DNA of 64,000 nucleotides from JAABQT01 sp035459025 (GTDB taxonomy: Bacteria; Pseudomonadota; Gammaproteobacteria; Burkholderiales; SG8-39), in NCBI GenBank assembly GCA_035459025.1, contig DATHYT010000088.1, forward strand, positions 1-64,000, in the 5' to 3' direction. Each line of letters begins with the position of its first letter. Positions within the stretch are counted from its first letter, which is position 1. Made by a program: the position numbers and the translations under genes. Shown piece by piece: positions 41,980 to 50,219 of this stretch. Under the pieces are notes generated by a model. That model ran no database searches. It was not told the origin of the DNA and saw nothing but the letters and a program-made list of their open reading frames with translations.

Positions 41980-42673
41980 CGGCGGGCGCCGGGGTGCGCG
42001 CCAGCACCCAGTTGACGACGCGCGCGGCGCCGGCGCGCTTCAGCGCCGCGGCGAGCTCGTCGAGCGTCGCGCCGGTGGTCATGACGTCGTCGACCAGCGC
42101 CACTGCGGCGCCTTCCAGGGCGCGCGCGCAGCGAAACGCGCCGCGCACGTTCTTCGCGCGCTCGGCGTGCGGCAGGTCCATCTGCGCGGCGGTGTCGCGG
42201 CTGCGCTCGGCCAGGCGCGGCTCGAGGCGTGCGCCGCCGTCGGGCCCGAGGTGGCGCGCGATCTCGAGCGCCTGGTTAAAGCCGCGCGCGCGCAGGCGCG
42301 CTGCCGAAAGGGGCACCGGCAGCACGACATCCACGCGCTCGGCGCGCTCGAGCCGGGCGGCAAGGAGCCGGCCGAGCAGCGGCGCGAGCGCGAGCTCGCC
42401 GCGGAACTTCAGCGCTTGCACCAGCACGTCGGCGGGAAACGCGTAGGCGAGCGCGGCGACGGTGGCGTCGAACGCCGGCGGGCGCGCGAGGCAGCGCCCG
42501 CAGACTTCGCCCGCGGGCGAAGCGAGCGCGCAGCGCGGGCAGCGCGGCCCCGCGAGCCGTGGCAGGTCCGCGTCGCACGCGGCGCACAGCACGGCATCGG
42601 CGGCGCCGCGGCACAGGTAGCAGCTGCCGCCGAACGCCAGGTTCGCAAAGCGCCGCGCCAGGGGACCGAGCAT
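41972..42673 (-). CDS. ComF family phosphoribosyltransferase-like protein
   Basis: 233 residues. An N-terminal four-Cys-pair zinc region (CYLC, CAAC, CPRC, CGRC; residues 18-61) is followed by a type I phosphoribosyltransferase fold with VDVVLPVPLSAARLRARGFNQ and the PRPP motif VALVDDVMTTGATLDEL near 190. ComF proteins help import single-stranded DNA during transformation in some bacteria, and in others the role is unknown. Next to bioC in many betaproteobacteria; here a divergent amidase gene separates them. Confidence 0.92.
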   Translation of the reverse strand: MLGPLARRFANLAFGGSCYLCRGAADAVLCAACDADLPRLAGPRCPRCALASPAGEVCGRCLARPPAFDATVAALAYAFPADVLVQALKFRGELALAPLLGRLLAARLERAERVDVVLPVPLSAARLRARGFNQALEIARHLGPDGGARLEPRLAERSRDTAAQMDLPHAERAKNVRGAFRCARALEGAAVALVDDVMTTGATLDELAAALKRAGAARVVNWVLARTPAPADA

Positions 42674-42689
42674 CGCGAATATTGTGCGC

Positions 42690-42695
42690 TAGACT
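42690..42695 (+). promoter_or_regulatory. start-proximal -10 box of the amidase gene
   Basis: TAGACT 6 nt before the ATG at 42702, in the 28-nt gap to the divergent comF gene. No Shine-Dalgarno sequence. Confidence 0.45.
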
Positions 42696-42701
42696 CACTT
42701 C

Positions 42702-44048
42702 ATGTGGACGGTCGAGCGCCTGTCGCGCGAGCTCGCCGAGGGCCGGACGACGAGCCGCGCGCTGGTCGAAGAAGCGCTCGCGCGCATCGCCGATCCCGCA
42801 GGCGAGGGCGCGCGCGCCTTCGTCAAGGTGTACGCCGAGCAGGCGCGCCTCGAGGCCGGGCACGCGGACATGCTCCGTCGCGCCGGCATCGTACGCTCGC
42901 CTGTGGATGGCCTGCCGGTGTCGGTGAAGGACTTGTACGACGTCGGCGGCGACGTGACGCGTGCGGGCTCGAAGCTCCTGGCCGGCGCGGCGCCGGCCAA
43001 GGCCGACGCGCCCGCGGTGGCGCGGCTGCGCGCGGCGGGCGCGGTGATCGTCGGGCGCACCAACATGGTCGAGTTCGCTTTCGGCACCAGCGGCCTCAAC
43101 CCGCACTACGGCACGCCGAAGAGCCCCTGGGACCGCAAGACCGGCCGCGTTCCGGGCGGTTCCTCCTCCGGCGCGGGGGTTGCGGTGGCCGACGGCATGT
43201 GCGTGATGGGCCTGGGCAGCGATACGCGCGGCTCGGTGCGCGTGCCGGCGGCCTTCTGCGGCATCGCCGGCTGGAAGCCGACGCAGCGGCGTGTGCCGCG
43301 CGACGGCGCGTTCCCGCTCTCCTATACGCTCGACACCGTCGGCCCGCTCGCCAACACGCTCGCCTGCTGCGCGGCCTACGACGCGGTGCTCGCCGATACG
43401 CCGCTCGAGCCGCTGCCCGAGCTGCCGGTAAAGGGTCTGCGCCTGCTGCTGCCGAAATCCGCGCTGCTCGGGGACCTCGACGCGGACGTCTCGCGCGCCT
43501 TCACGGCGGCGCTGAAGAAGCTCTCCGCGGCCGGCGCGCTGATCACCGAGCGCGCGGTGCCCGAGTTCGACCGCCAGGCCGAGTACTTCCGCCTCGGCGG
43601 CTATGCCGGCGCGGAAGCCTACGCCCTGCACCGCCGCTGGCTGGAGCGTCGCGCCGAGTACGATCCGCGCGTCGCGAAGCGCATCGACCTCGCGGCGCAG
43701 TTGAGCGCCGCGGACTACGTCGACCTCGGGCTCATGCGCGCCGCCTACATCCGCGCGGTGGAAGCGCTCGCCGCGCCGTTCGACGCCATCCTGATGCCGA
43801 GCGTGCCGTGCGTGCCGCCGCCGATCGCCGAGGTGGACGCGAGCGACGAGGCCTACTTCGCCTGGAACAGCCGCTTCCTGAAGAACGTCGGCGTGGTCAA
43901 TTTCCTCGACGGTTGCGGCGCGGCGCTGCCGTGCCACGAGCCCGGGGGCGGGCCCGTAGGCCTGACCGTGTTCGGCCCTGCGATGAGCGACCGGCGCGTT
44001 CTCGGCGCCGCGCTCGCCATCGAGAAGCTGCTGCGGCCGCTTGCCTGA
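42702..44048 (+). CDS. amidase-signature family hydrolase
   Basis: 448 residues. Catalytic Lys in GLPVSVKDLYDVGG (near 76), GRTNMVEFAFGTSGLNPHYGTPKSPWD, the glycine/serine block PGGSSSGAGVAVA (cis-Ser near 150) and the nucleophile Ser in GLGSDTRGSVRVPAAFCG (near 175) are all intact. The family includes GatA, but no gatB or gatC is near and the substrate segment differs, so a stand-alone amide hydrolase is more likely. Lies between comF and bioC, and bioC starts inside its last codons. Substrate unknown. Confidence 0.88.
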   Translation: MWTVERLSRELAEGRTTSRALVEEALARIADPAGEGARAFVKVYAEQARLEAGHADMLRRAGIVRSPVDGLPVSVKDLYDVGGDVTRAGSKLLAGAAPAKADAPAVARLRAAGAVIVGRTNMVEFAFGTSGLNPHYGTPKSPWDRKTGRVPGGSSSGAGVAVADGMCVMGLGSDTRGSVRVPAAFCGIAGWKPTQRRVPRDGAFPLSYTLDTVGPLANTLACCAAYDAVLADTPLEPLPELPVKGLRLLLPKSALLGDLDADVSRAFTAALKKLSAAGALITERAVPEFDRQAEYFRLGGYAGAEAYALHRRWLERRAEYDPRVAKRIDLAAQLSAADYVDLGLMRAAYIRAVEALAAPFDAILMPSVPCVPPPIAEVDASDEAYFAWNSRFLKNVGVVNFLDGCGAALPCHEPGGGPVGLTVFGPAMSDRRVLGAALAIEKLLRPLA

Positions 44049-44871
44049 GATCGACGCGCGCGCCGCGCGCCGCCGCTTCGGCCGCGCCGCGGCCACCTAT
44101 GCGGACGCCGCGCGCCTGGAGGGCGAGGTCGGCGCGCGCATGCTCGAGCGGCTCGAGGTGGTGCGCGTCGCGCCTGCGCGCATCCTGGATGCGGGCTGCG
44201 GGCCGGCGCCGCAGGCCAGGGCGCTGGCGCGCCGCTACCCCGGGGCGGCGCTCGTGGCGCTCGATTTTTCGCTGCCGATGCTCGCGCTGGCGCGCCGCGC
44301 GCTCGGCTGGCGCGCGCGCCTGCGTGGGGCGCGCATGCTTGCAGTGTGCGGGGCGCTCGAGCGCCTGCCGCTCGCGGCGGGCTCGATCGGGCTCGCCTGG
44401 TCCAACATGGCGCTGCACTGGGCGGCCGACACGCACGCCGCGCTCGCCGAGCTCGGGCGCGTGCTCGTCCCCGGCGGACTGCTGATGTTCAGCACGCTCG
44501 GGCCCGATACGCTGAAGGAGCTGCGCGCAGCGGTGGGCGAGGCGCGCGTGCACCGCTTCGCCGACATGCACGACATCGGCGACGCGCTGGTGGCGGCGGG
44601 CTTCGCGGCGCCGGTGATGGACATGGAAATGCTCACGCTGCAGTACCCGGATCCGGCGGGCCTCGCTGCCGACCTGCGCGCGAGCGGCCAGACGCTCGCG
44701 CTGCGCGCGCGCGCGCGCGGCCTCGCCGGACGTGGCCTGCGCGCGCGGCTCGCCGCCGCGGGCGCTTCTGCCTCCATCGAGGTGATCTATGGGCACGCGT
44801 GGAAAGGCATGCCGCGCAAGACGGCGGACGGACGCGGCATCGTGCATTTCGAGCGCCGGCCTCTGCCTTGA
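44041..44871 (+). CDS. bioC: malonyl-ACP O-methyltransferase BioC
   Basis: 276 residues from TTG at 44041, overlapping the amidase stop by 8 nt. The BioC-type N-terminus RRRFGRAAATYADAARLE is followed by the SAM site ILDAGCGPAPQARALARRYP (48-67), LALDFSLPML, the BioC block LAWSNMALHWAAD and FSTLGPDTLKELRAAV. BioC methylates malonyl-ACP to start pimelate synthesis for biotin. No other bio gene is in the window. The C-terminus IEVIYGHAWKGMPRK is typical. Confidence 0.93.
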   Translation: MPEIDARAARRRFGRAAATYADAARLEGEVGARMLERLEVVRVAPARILDAGCGPAPQARALARRYPGAALVALDFSLPMLALARRALGWRARLRGARMLAVCGALERLPLAAGSIGLAWSNMALHWAADTHAALAELGRVLVPGGLLMFSTLGPDTLKELRAAVGEARVHRFADMHDIGDALVAAGFAAPVMDMEMLTLQYPDPAGLAADLRASGQTLALRARARGLAGRGLRARLAAAGASASIEVIYGHAWKGMPRKTADGRGIVHFERRPLP

Positions 44872-44929
44872 GCGGCCAAACTATGCTAATGTTTCGCCGC
44901 GTTTTTTTTGCGGCACGACGAAATCATCG

Positions 44930-45415
44930 GTGAGCACCCTGGAGCTGGAATTCCCGCGGCGCGAGACGCAATTCGCGGCCACGCGCGCGGGCTTCCGGGT
45001 GGTGCTGAAGCGCAACTGCTCGATTTCGCCGCGTGGGCTGCTCCTCGCTTTCGCCTTGCTTGCGGCGCTGGCGCTGGGCATCGCCGCGGCGTTCGCGGCG
45101 CTGGGGGCGTGGCTGATCCTGCCGTTCGCGGGTCTCGAGCTGCTGCTGCTTGGCGCCGCGTTCTGGGTCACGGCGCGCCACGCCGCGGACTATGAGCGCA
45201 TCGAGCGCGCGCGCGACCGGCTCACGGTGGACGTGAGCGAGGGCGAGCGACTGCGCCGCTACGAGTTCGACGCGGGGCGCTTGCGCGTGCGGCTGGGCGA
45301 GCGCGGGCGGGTGCTGCTCGATGCGCCGCAGGCGCGGCTGGAGATCGGCCGGCATCTGGACGCGGCATCGCGCGCCGGATTTGCGGCCGAACTGGGCAAA
45401 CGATTGCAGAGCTGA
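44930..45415 (+). CDS. DUF2244 membrane protein
   Basis: 161 residues from GTG at 44930. Two membrane helices (about 36-55 and 61-81; LLLAFALLAALALGIAAAF, LILPFAGLELLLLGAAFWV). A C-terminal DUF2244 cytoplasmic part begins ARHAADYERIERARDRLTVDV. The gene commonly precedes the cytochrome oxidase subunit II gene and is presumed to help oxidase assembly; its role is not established. The 58 nt upstream carry TATGCT (44882-44887) and a T-rich hairpin (GCCGC, then Ts, then GCGGC) that could be a leader structure of the cox operon. Confidence 0.85.
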   Translation: MSTLELEFPRRETQFAATRAGFRVVLKRNCSISPRGLLLAFALLAALALGIAAAFAALGAWLILPFAGLELLLLGAAFWVTARHAADYERIERARDRLTVDVSEGERLRRYEFDAGRLRVRLGERGRVLLDAPQARLEIGRHLDAASRAGFAAELGKRLQS

Positions 45416-45432
45416 TCGGGGAAGGGTCGAAG

Positions 45433-46560
45433 ATGCTGAAAAAGCTGTTCGTGGGCGCGCTGGGGCTGGCGCTATGCGGCGTGGCGCTGGCCGCGGAGTG
45501 GAACCTGCAGCCGGCGGCGTCGAAGATCGCCGAGGACATCCACTGGCTGCACGAGGCCGTCATGGTGCTGGTGGTGGTGCTGTTCGTGGGTGTGTTCGGC
45601 TTCATGTTCTGGTCGTGCTACGCGCATCGCAAGTCGGTCGGGCACAAGGCCGATCAGTTCCACGAGAACACCACTGTCGAGGTGATCTGGACGGTGGTCC
45701 CGGCGCTGATCCTGGTGCTGATCGCCTGGCCGGTCACCAAGGTGGTGATCGCGCAAAAGGACACCGCGAATCCCGACCTCACCATCAAGGTCACCGGCAT
45801 CCAGTGGAAGTGGGCCTACGACTACCTGAAGGGCGAGGGCGAGGGCATCAGCTTCGTCTCCACGCTCGCCACGCCGCGCGCGCAGATCGAGAACCGCGAG
45901 GCGAAGGGCGAGAATTACCTGCTCGAGGTCGACAACGAGCTCGTGGTCCCGGTGGGCAAAAAGGTGCGCATGCTGACCACCGCCGCCGACGTGATCCACT
46001 CCTGGTGGGTGCCGGCGTTCGGCGCCAAGCAGGACGCGATCCCCGGCTTCATCCGCGACATCTGGTTCACGCCCACCAAGACGGGCACCTACCGCAGCCA
46101 GTGCGTCGAGCTCTGCGGCAAGGACCACGGCTTCATGCCGATCGTGGTGCGCGTGGTGTCGCAGGAGGACTACACGAAGTGGGTCGGGGAGCAAAAGCAG
46201 CTTCTCGCCAAGGCGGCCGAGGATGAGACCAAGACCTATACGCTGGCCGAGCTCAAGTCGCGCGGCGAGAAGGTGTACGCCGCCAACTGCGTCGCCTGCC
46301 ACCAGGCGAACGGCAAGGGCGTGCCGCCGGCGTTCCCGGCGCTCGACGGCTCCAAGCTGGTGCTCGGGCCGAAGGACGCGCAGATCGACGTCATCCTGAA
46401 CGGCGTGACGAAGAACGGCACGCCGACGGCGATGGCCGCGTTCGGCAAGCAGCTCTCGAACGCCGAGCTCGCCGCGGTCATCACCTATACGCGCAACAAT
46501 TGGGGCAACAGCACCGGCGAGGCCGTGCAGCCCGCCGACATCAAGGCCCGGAGGAAATAG
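45433..46560 (+). CDS. coxB: cytochrome c oxidase subunit II with fused cytochrome c domain
   Basis: 375 residues. Signal peptide (about 1-21), two membrane helices (about 42-64, 84-105), then the CuA domain: VIHSWWVPAFG with the His ligand and CVELCGKDHGFMPI with the Cys-Cys-His-Met ligands. A C-terminal class I cytochrome c domain (CVACH near 285, Met ligand in GTPTAMAAFG) makes it a caa3-like subunit, so it probably receives electrons from soluble cytochrome c or high-potential partners. Starts after AAGGGTCGAAG, a usable Shine-Dalgarno region. First structural gene of the oxidase cluster. Confidence 0.96.
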   Translation: MLKKLFVGALGLALCGVALAAEWNLQPAASKIAEDIHWLHEAVMVLVVVLFVGVFGFMFWSCYAHRKSVGHKADQFHENTTVEVIWTVVPALILVLIAWPVTKVVIAQKDTANPDLTIKVTGIQWKWAYDYLKGEGEGISFVSTLATPRAQIENREAKGENYLLEVDNELVVPVGKKVRMLTTAADVIHSWWVPAFGAKQDAIPGFIRDIWFTPTKTGTYRSQCVELCGKDHGFMPIVVRVVSQEDYTKWVGEQKQLLAKAAEDETKTYTLAELKSRGEKVYAANCVACHQANGKGVPPAFPALDGSKLVLGPKDAQIDVILNGVTKNGTPTAMAAFGKQLSNAELAAVITYTRNNWGNSTGEAVQPADIKARRK

Positions 46561-46562
46561 CG

Positions 46563-48158
46563 ATGAGCGCAGTCGTAGACACCCACGGACACGAGCACGG
46601 CCATGGCGACCACCATGGCGGCTACGGCGGCATCATGCGCTGGGTCACCACCACCAACCACAAGGACATCGGCACGATGTACCTGTGGTTCAGCTTCGTC
46701 ATGTTCATGGTGGGCGGAATCATGGCGCTGGTGATCCGCGCCGAGCTGTTCTCGCCGGGACTGCAGATCGTCGACCCGGATTTCTTCAACCAGATGACCA
46801 CCATGCACGGCCTGATCATGGTGTTCGGGGCGATCATGCCGGCCTTCGTCGGCTTCGCCAACTGGCTGATCCCGATGCAGATCGGCGCGCCCGACATGGC
46901 CTTCGCGCGCATGAACAACTGGTCGTTCTGGATCCTGCCGTTCGCCGGCGCGCTGCTCATCATCTCGTTCTTCACGCCCGGCGGTGCGCCCGGCGTGGGC
47001 TGGACGCTGTATGCGCCGCTCACCGTGCAGATGGGCATCGGCATGGACCTGACGATCTTCGCGGTGCACCTGCTGGGGATGAGCTCGATCATGGGCTCGA
47101 TCAACATCGTCACCACCATCCTCAACATGCGCGCGCCGGGGATGACGCTGATGCGGATGCCGCTGTTCTGCTGGACCTGGCTGATCACCGCCTACCTGCT
47201 GATCGCGGTGATGCCGGTGCTCGCCGGCGCGGTCACCATGACGCTCACCGACCGGCACTTCGGCACCAGCTTCTTCAACGCCGCCGGCGGCGGCGACCCG
47301 GTGCTGTACCAGCACATCTTCTGGTTCTTCGGCCATCCCGAGGTCTACATCATCGCGCTGCCCGCGTTCGGCGTGGTGTCGCAGATCCTGCCGGCGTTCT
47401 CGAGAAAGCCGCTGTTCGGCTACGCCTCGATGGTGTATGCGACCTCGGCGATCGCGATCCTGTCGTTCATCGTCTGGGCGCACCACATGTACACGGTGGG
47501 CATGCCGGTGACCGGGCAGCTGTTCTTCATGTACGCGACCACGCTGATCGCAGTGCCCACCGGCGTGAAGGTGTTCAACTGGGTGGCGACGATGTGGAAG
47601 GGCTCGCTCACCTTCGAGACGCCGATGCTGTTCGCCTGCGGCTTCCTGTTCCTGTTCACGCTCGGCGGGTTCACGGGCCTGGTGCTGTCGCTGGTGCCGA
47701 TCGACATCCAGCTGCACGACACCTACTACGTGGTGGCGCACTTCCACTACGTGATGGTGGCCGGCGCGCTGTTCGCGGCGTTCGGCGGAGTGTACTTCTG
47801 GCTGCCGAAGTGGACCGGCCGCATGTACGACGAGACCCTCGGCAAGTGGCACTTCTGGCTGACGATGATCTTCTTCAACGTCACCTTCTTCGTGCAGCAC
47901 TTCTCGGGCCTCGCCGGCATGCCGCGTCGCATCCCGGACTACCCGCTGATGTTCGAGACCTGGAACAAGATCAGCTCGATCGGCGCCTTCGGCTTCGGGC
48001 TCTCGCAGCTCCTGTTCCTGTACGTCGTGCTGAAGTGCATCCGCAGCGGCCCGAAAGCGGCCGACAAGCCCTGGGAAGGGGCCGACTCGCTGGAATGGAC
48101 GCACCTGCCGACGCCGGCGCCGTACCACACCTTCGATCCGCAGCCCGACCTGCGCTGA
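46563..48158 (+). CDS. coxA: cytochrome c oxidase subunit I (aa3 type)
   Basis: 531 residues from ATG at 46563, behind GGAGG. Twelve membrane helices. Ligands are visible: low-spin haem His in TTMHGLIMVFG, CuB and cross-linked Tyr in FWFFGHPEVYIIALPAFG (near 250), the CuB His pair in WAHHMYTVG (near 300), and the haem a3/low-spin His pair in VAHFHYVMV (near 385). The D-channel (N-x10-N-like, ANWLIPMQIGAPD) and K-channel motifs appear conserved, placing it in the A-type proton-pumping family. It requires haem A, but the ctaA gene is not in the window. Confidence 0.97.
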   Translation: MSAVVDTHGHEHGHGDHHGGYGGIMRWVTTTNHKDIGTMYLWFSFVMFMVGGIMALVIRAELFSPGLQIVDPDFFNQMTTMHGLIMVFGAIMPAFVGFANWLIPMQIGAPDMAFARMNNWSFWILPFAGALLIISFFTPGGAPGVGWTLYAPLTVQMGIGMDLTIFAVHLLGMSSIMGSINIVTTILNMRAPGMTLMRMPLFCWTWLITAYLLIAVMPVLAGAVTMTLTDRHFGTSFFNAAGGGDPVLYQHIFWFFGHPEVYIIALPAFGVVSQILPAFSRKPLFGYASMVYATSAIAILSFIVWAHHMYTVGMPVTGQLFFMYATTLIAVPTGVKVFNWVATMWKGSLTFETPMLFACGFLFLFTLGGFTGLVLSLVPIDIQLHDTYYVVAHFHYVMVAGALFAAFGGVYFWLPKWTGRMYDETLGKWHFWLTMIFFNVTFFVQHFSGLAGMPRRIPDYPLMFETWNKISSIGAFGFGLSQLLFLYVVLKCIRSGPKAADKPWEGADSLEWTHLPTPAPYHTFDPQPDLR

Positions 48159-48262
48159 TGATGGCGCTGTCCAAGAACGCGAAGACCGGCCTCATCCTCG
48201 CCACGATCGCGCTGGCGTGGTTCGCGGGGCTGATCCTCAAGTACTGGATCATGGACGTATGA
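48158..48262 (+). CDS. cytochrome oxidase small assembly protein (34 aa)
   Basis: A tiny membrane protein, MMALSKNAKTGL followed by one helix (LILATIALAWFAGLILKYW) and a short tail. It sits exactly where betaproteobacterial cox clusters carry a small assembly protein, between coxA and ctaG. Its ATG overlaps the coxA stop (TGATG), and its own TGA overlaps the ctaG ATG (ATGA). The role in oxidase maturation is inferred from this position. Confidence 0.82.
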   Translation: MMALSKNAKTGLILATIALAWFAGLILKYWIMDV

Positions 48263-48807
48263 GCGAGCCGCAGGCCCCGCGGCGCGAGGACAACCGGCGC
48301 ATGCTGCTGCGGCTCATGGTGGTCGCCGTGGCCATGTTCGGCTTCGGCTACGCGCTGGTGCCGTTCTACGACGCCATCTGCAGCGCGCTCGGCGTGAACG
48401 ACTTTCTCAAGGCCGACGTGCGGCCGGCGAACACGCAGATCGACGCGACGCGCACCGTGACGGTGGAGCTCGACGCCAACGCGCACGACCTGCCGTGGAG
48501 CTTCCGGCCGCTGGTGCGCCACATCCGCGTCCACCCGGGCGAGGTCGCCACCGTCGAGTATGAGATCGCCAACGTGCGCAGCGCGCCGGTCACGGCGCAG
48601 GCAGTGCCGAGCTACGGCCCGCAGCGCGCGGGCGAGTTCTTCCGGAAGTTCGAGTGCTTCTGCTTCACGCAGCAGACGCTCGCCGCCGGCGAGACGCGGC
48701 GCTTCCCGGTGGTGTTCGTGGTCGACCCGAAGCTGCCGCGGGACGTCAACACCATCACGCTCTCGTACACCTTCTTCGAGGTGGCGGGCCGCGGAGGCAA
48801 GTCGTGA
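48259..48807 (+). CDS. ctaG: cytochrome c oxidase assembly protein CtaG (Cox11)
   Basis: 182 residues. One N-terminal membrane helix (about 14-33; MLLRLMVVAVAMFGFGYALVPFYDAIC) followed by the periplasmic copper-binding domain with the paired Cys CFC in KFECFCFTQQTL (near 132). Ends LSYTFFEVAGRGGK. CtaG inserts CuB into subunit I. The four-base overlap with the small assembly gene, and the GTGA overlap with the next gene, indicate coupled translation. Confidence 0.94.
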   Translation: MSEPQAPRREDNRRMLLRLMVVAVAMFGFGYALVPFYDAICSALGVNDFLKADVRPANTQIDATRTVTVELDANAHDLPWSFRPLVRHIRVHPGEVATVEYEIANVRSAPVTAQAVPSYGPQRAGEFFRKFECFCFTQQTLAAGETRRFPVVFVVDPKLPRDVNTITLSYTFFEVAGRGGKS

Positions 48808-48971
48808 AGGCGGCGGTGAAGACCGTGCTGTCGGGAATGATCGGCATCCGCCGCAAGGCGGACCATGAAAGCCAGCGTATCGACCCGGTGCACGTGATCG
48901 TCGCGGGCGTGGCGCTGGCCGCGCTGTTGGTGTTCACGCTGGTCACGATCGTCCGGATCGTGGCCGGCTGA
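48804..48971 (+). CDS. DUF2970 small membrane protein
   Basis: 55 residues from GTG, overlapping the ctaG stop (GTGA). N-terminal KAAVKTVLSGMIGIRRKADHE, then one membrane helix (about 30-52; VHVIVAGVALAALLVFTLVTIV). This is the DUF2970 pattern, routinely found between ctaG and coxC in betaproteobacteria. Function unknown; probably an accessory of oxidase biogenesis. Confidence 0.85.
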   Translation: MKAAVKTVLSGMIGIRRKADHESQRIDPVHVIVAGVALAALLVFTLVTIVRIVAG

Positions 48972-49006
48972 GGCATACGGGAAACCAAGAGACTCGGGAG
49001 ACAAAG

Positions 49007-49870
49007 ATGGCGCAAGGCGCAACCACCCAGCGGCAGCACTACTACGTGCCGCAGCCCATGTACTGGCCGCTGCTCGGCTCGATGTCGCTGTTTCTCATGG
49101 CGCTCGGCGGCGTGTTCGTGATGAACGCCTCGAAGGGCGGCTGGGTGCCGATCGCCGCCGGCGCCGTGCTGCTCGTCTACATGATGTTCCGCTGGTTCGG
49201 CGACGTCATCGCCGAGTCCGAGGGCGGCAAGTACCACGGCTGGGAGGACGTGTCCTTCCGCTGGGGCATGAGCTGGTTCATCTTCTCCGAGGTGATGTTC
49301 TTCGCCGCGTTCTTCGGGGCGCTGTTCTACATCCGCGTGCTGTCGGTGCCCGACCTGGCGAGCCTCGAGCACAACGAGCTGCTGTGGCCCGATTTCAAGA
49401 GCACCTGGCCCTCGGCCGGCCCGGGCTTCGAGGAGCGTTTCTCGCCGATGGGCGCCTGGGGCCTGCCCGCGATCAACACGCTGCTGCTGCTGTCCTCCGG
49501 CGTCACTGTGACCGTCGCGCACTGGGCGCTGAAGGAGGGCAACCGCGCGATGCTGAACCTGTTCCTGTTCTTGACCATCGCGCTCGGCTTCATCTTCCTC
49601 GGCGTGCAGGCCTATGAGTACGGCCACGCCTACGCCGACCTCAACCTCAAGCTCACCACCGGCGCCTACGGCTCGACCTTCTTCATGCTGACGGGCTTCC
49701 ACGGCTTCCACGTCACCGTCGGCGCGATCATGCTGTCGGTGATCTTCGCGCGCTGCCTGAAGGGACACTTCAAGCCCGACCATCACTTCGCGTTCGAGGC
49801 CGTGGCCTGGTACTGGCACTTCGTCGACGTGGTGTGGCTGGGGTTGTTCATTTTCGTGTACTGGCTGTAA
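49007..49870 (+). CDS. coxC: cytochrome c oxidase subunit III
   Basis: 287 residues with seven membrane helices. Family signatures: YWPLLGSMSLFLMALG near 18, GMSWFIFSEVMFFAAFFGALFY (88-109) with the conserved Glu, GAWGLPAINTLLLLSSGVTVT, LTGFHGFHVTVGAIML with the His cluster (near 230), and a C-terminal AVAWYWHFVDVVWLGLF. Last gene of the co-directional oxidase block; a hairpin repeat follows 42 nt later. ATG preceded by GGGAGACAAAG. Confidence 0.97.
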   Translation: MAQGATTQRQHYYVPQPMYWPLLGSMSLFLMALGGVFVMNASKGGWVPIAAGAVLLVYMMFRWFGDVIAESEGGKYHGWEDVSFRWGMSWFIFSEVMFFAAFFGALFYIRVLSVPDLASLEHNELLWPDFKSTWPSAGPGFEERFSPMGAWGLPAINTLLLLSSGVTVTVAHWALKEGNRAMLNLFLFLTIALGFIFLGVQAYEYGHAYADLNLKLTTGAYGSTFFMLTGFHGFHVTVGAIMLSVIFARCLKGHFKPDHHFAFEAVAWYWHFVDVVWLGLFIFVYWL

Positions 49871-49911
49871 GGCTGGCAGGCGACGAAGCAGGCGTCGTCG
49901 CGGGTTTTCGC

Positions 49912-49998
49912 CTTTAAATACATCTCGGCTTTTTTGGCGGGAAGATTCACCCCGCCAAAAAAGCCGAGACCTATGAAGATCAAACCCGGGCTCCGACG
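49912..49998. repeat. intergenic hairpin repeat, copy B (bidirectional terminator-like)
   Basis: A 19-bp perfect stem (49923-49941 with 49951-49969) carries the loop AAGATTCAC, the exact reverse complement of the loop in copy A (16244-16252). One stem pair differs from copy A and is compensated (C-G there, T-A here). Flanks TTAAATACATCTCGG and GGCTCCGACG keep the same orientation as copy A. It also lies between convergent genes (coxC and the DUF2909 gene). Confidence 0.88.
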
Positions 49999-50024
49999 CG
50001 TTTGCGTCGCCTGCCCCCGACGGT

Positions 50025-50219
50025 TCACAGCCGCGCCGGCACAAATCCGAAGTAGTACGCAACCATCAGGAACACGAACAGTCCTACGGACAGCCCGACG
50101 CGCACCGCGAGCGCCTTCACCGCGCGCTTGGAGTCGCTGCGGTCGTGGAACACGAAGTACAGCCCCGACGCCAGGCTGAGGACGATCAGGACGAACACGG
50201 CAAGCACCAGATAGCGCAT
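50025..50219 (-). CDS. DUF2909-type twin-transmembrane protein
   Basis: 64 residues, two membrane helices (about 3-24 and 40-61; LVLAVFVLIVLSLASGLYFVF, VGLSVGLFVFLMVAYYFGF) joined by a charged loop HDRSDSKRAVKALA. This small protein is a regular member of betaproteobacterial cox clusters, between coxC and SURF1. Its ATG (50219-50217) shares the palindrome CATG with the ATG of the divergent SURF1 gene. A TATCCT stands 6 nt upstream. Confidence 0.83.
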   Translation of the reverse strand: MRYLVLAVFVLIVLSLASGLYFVFHDRSDSKRAVKALAVRVGLSVGLFVFLMVAYYFGFVPARL

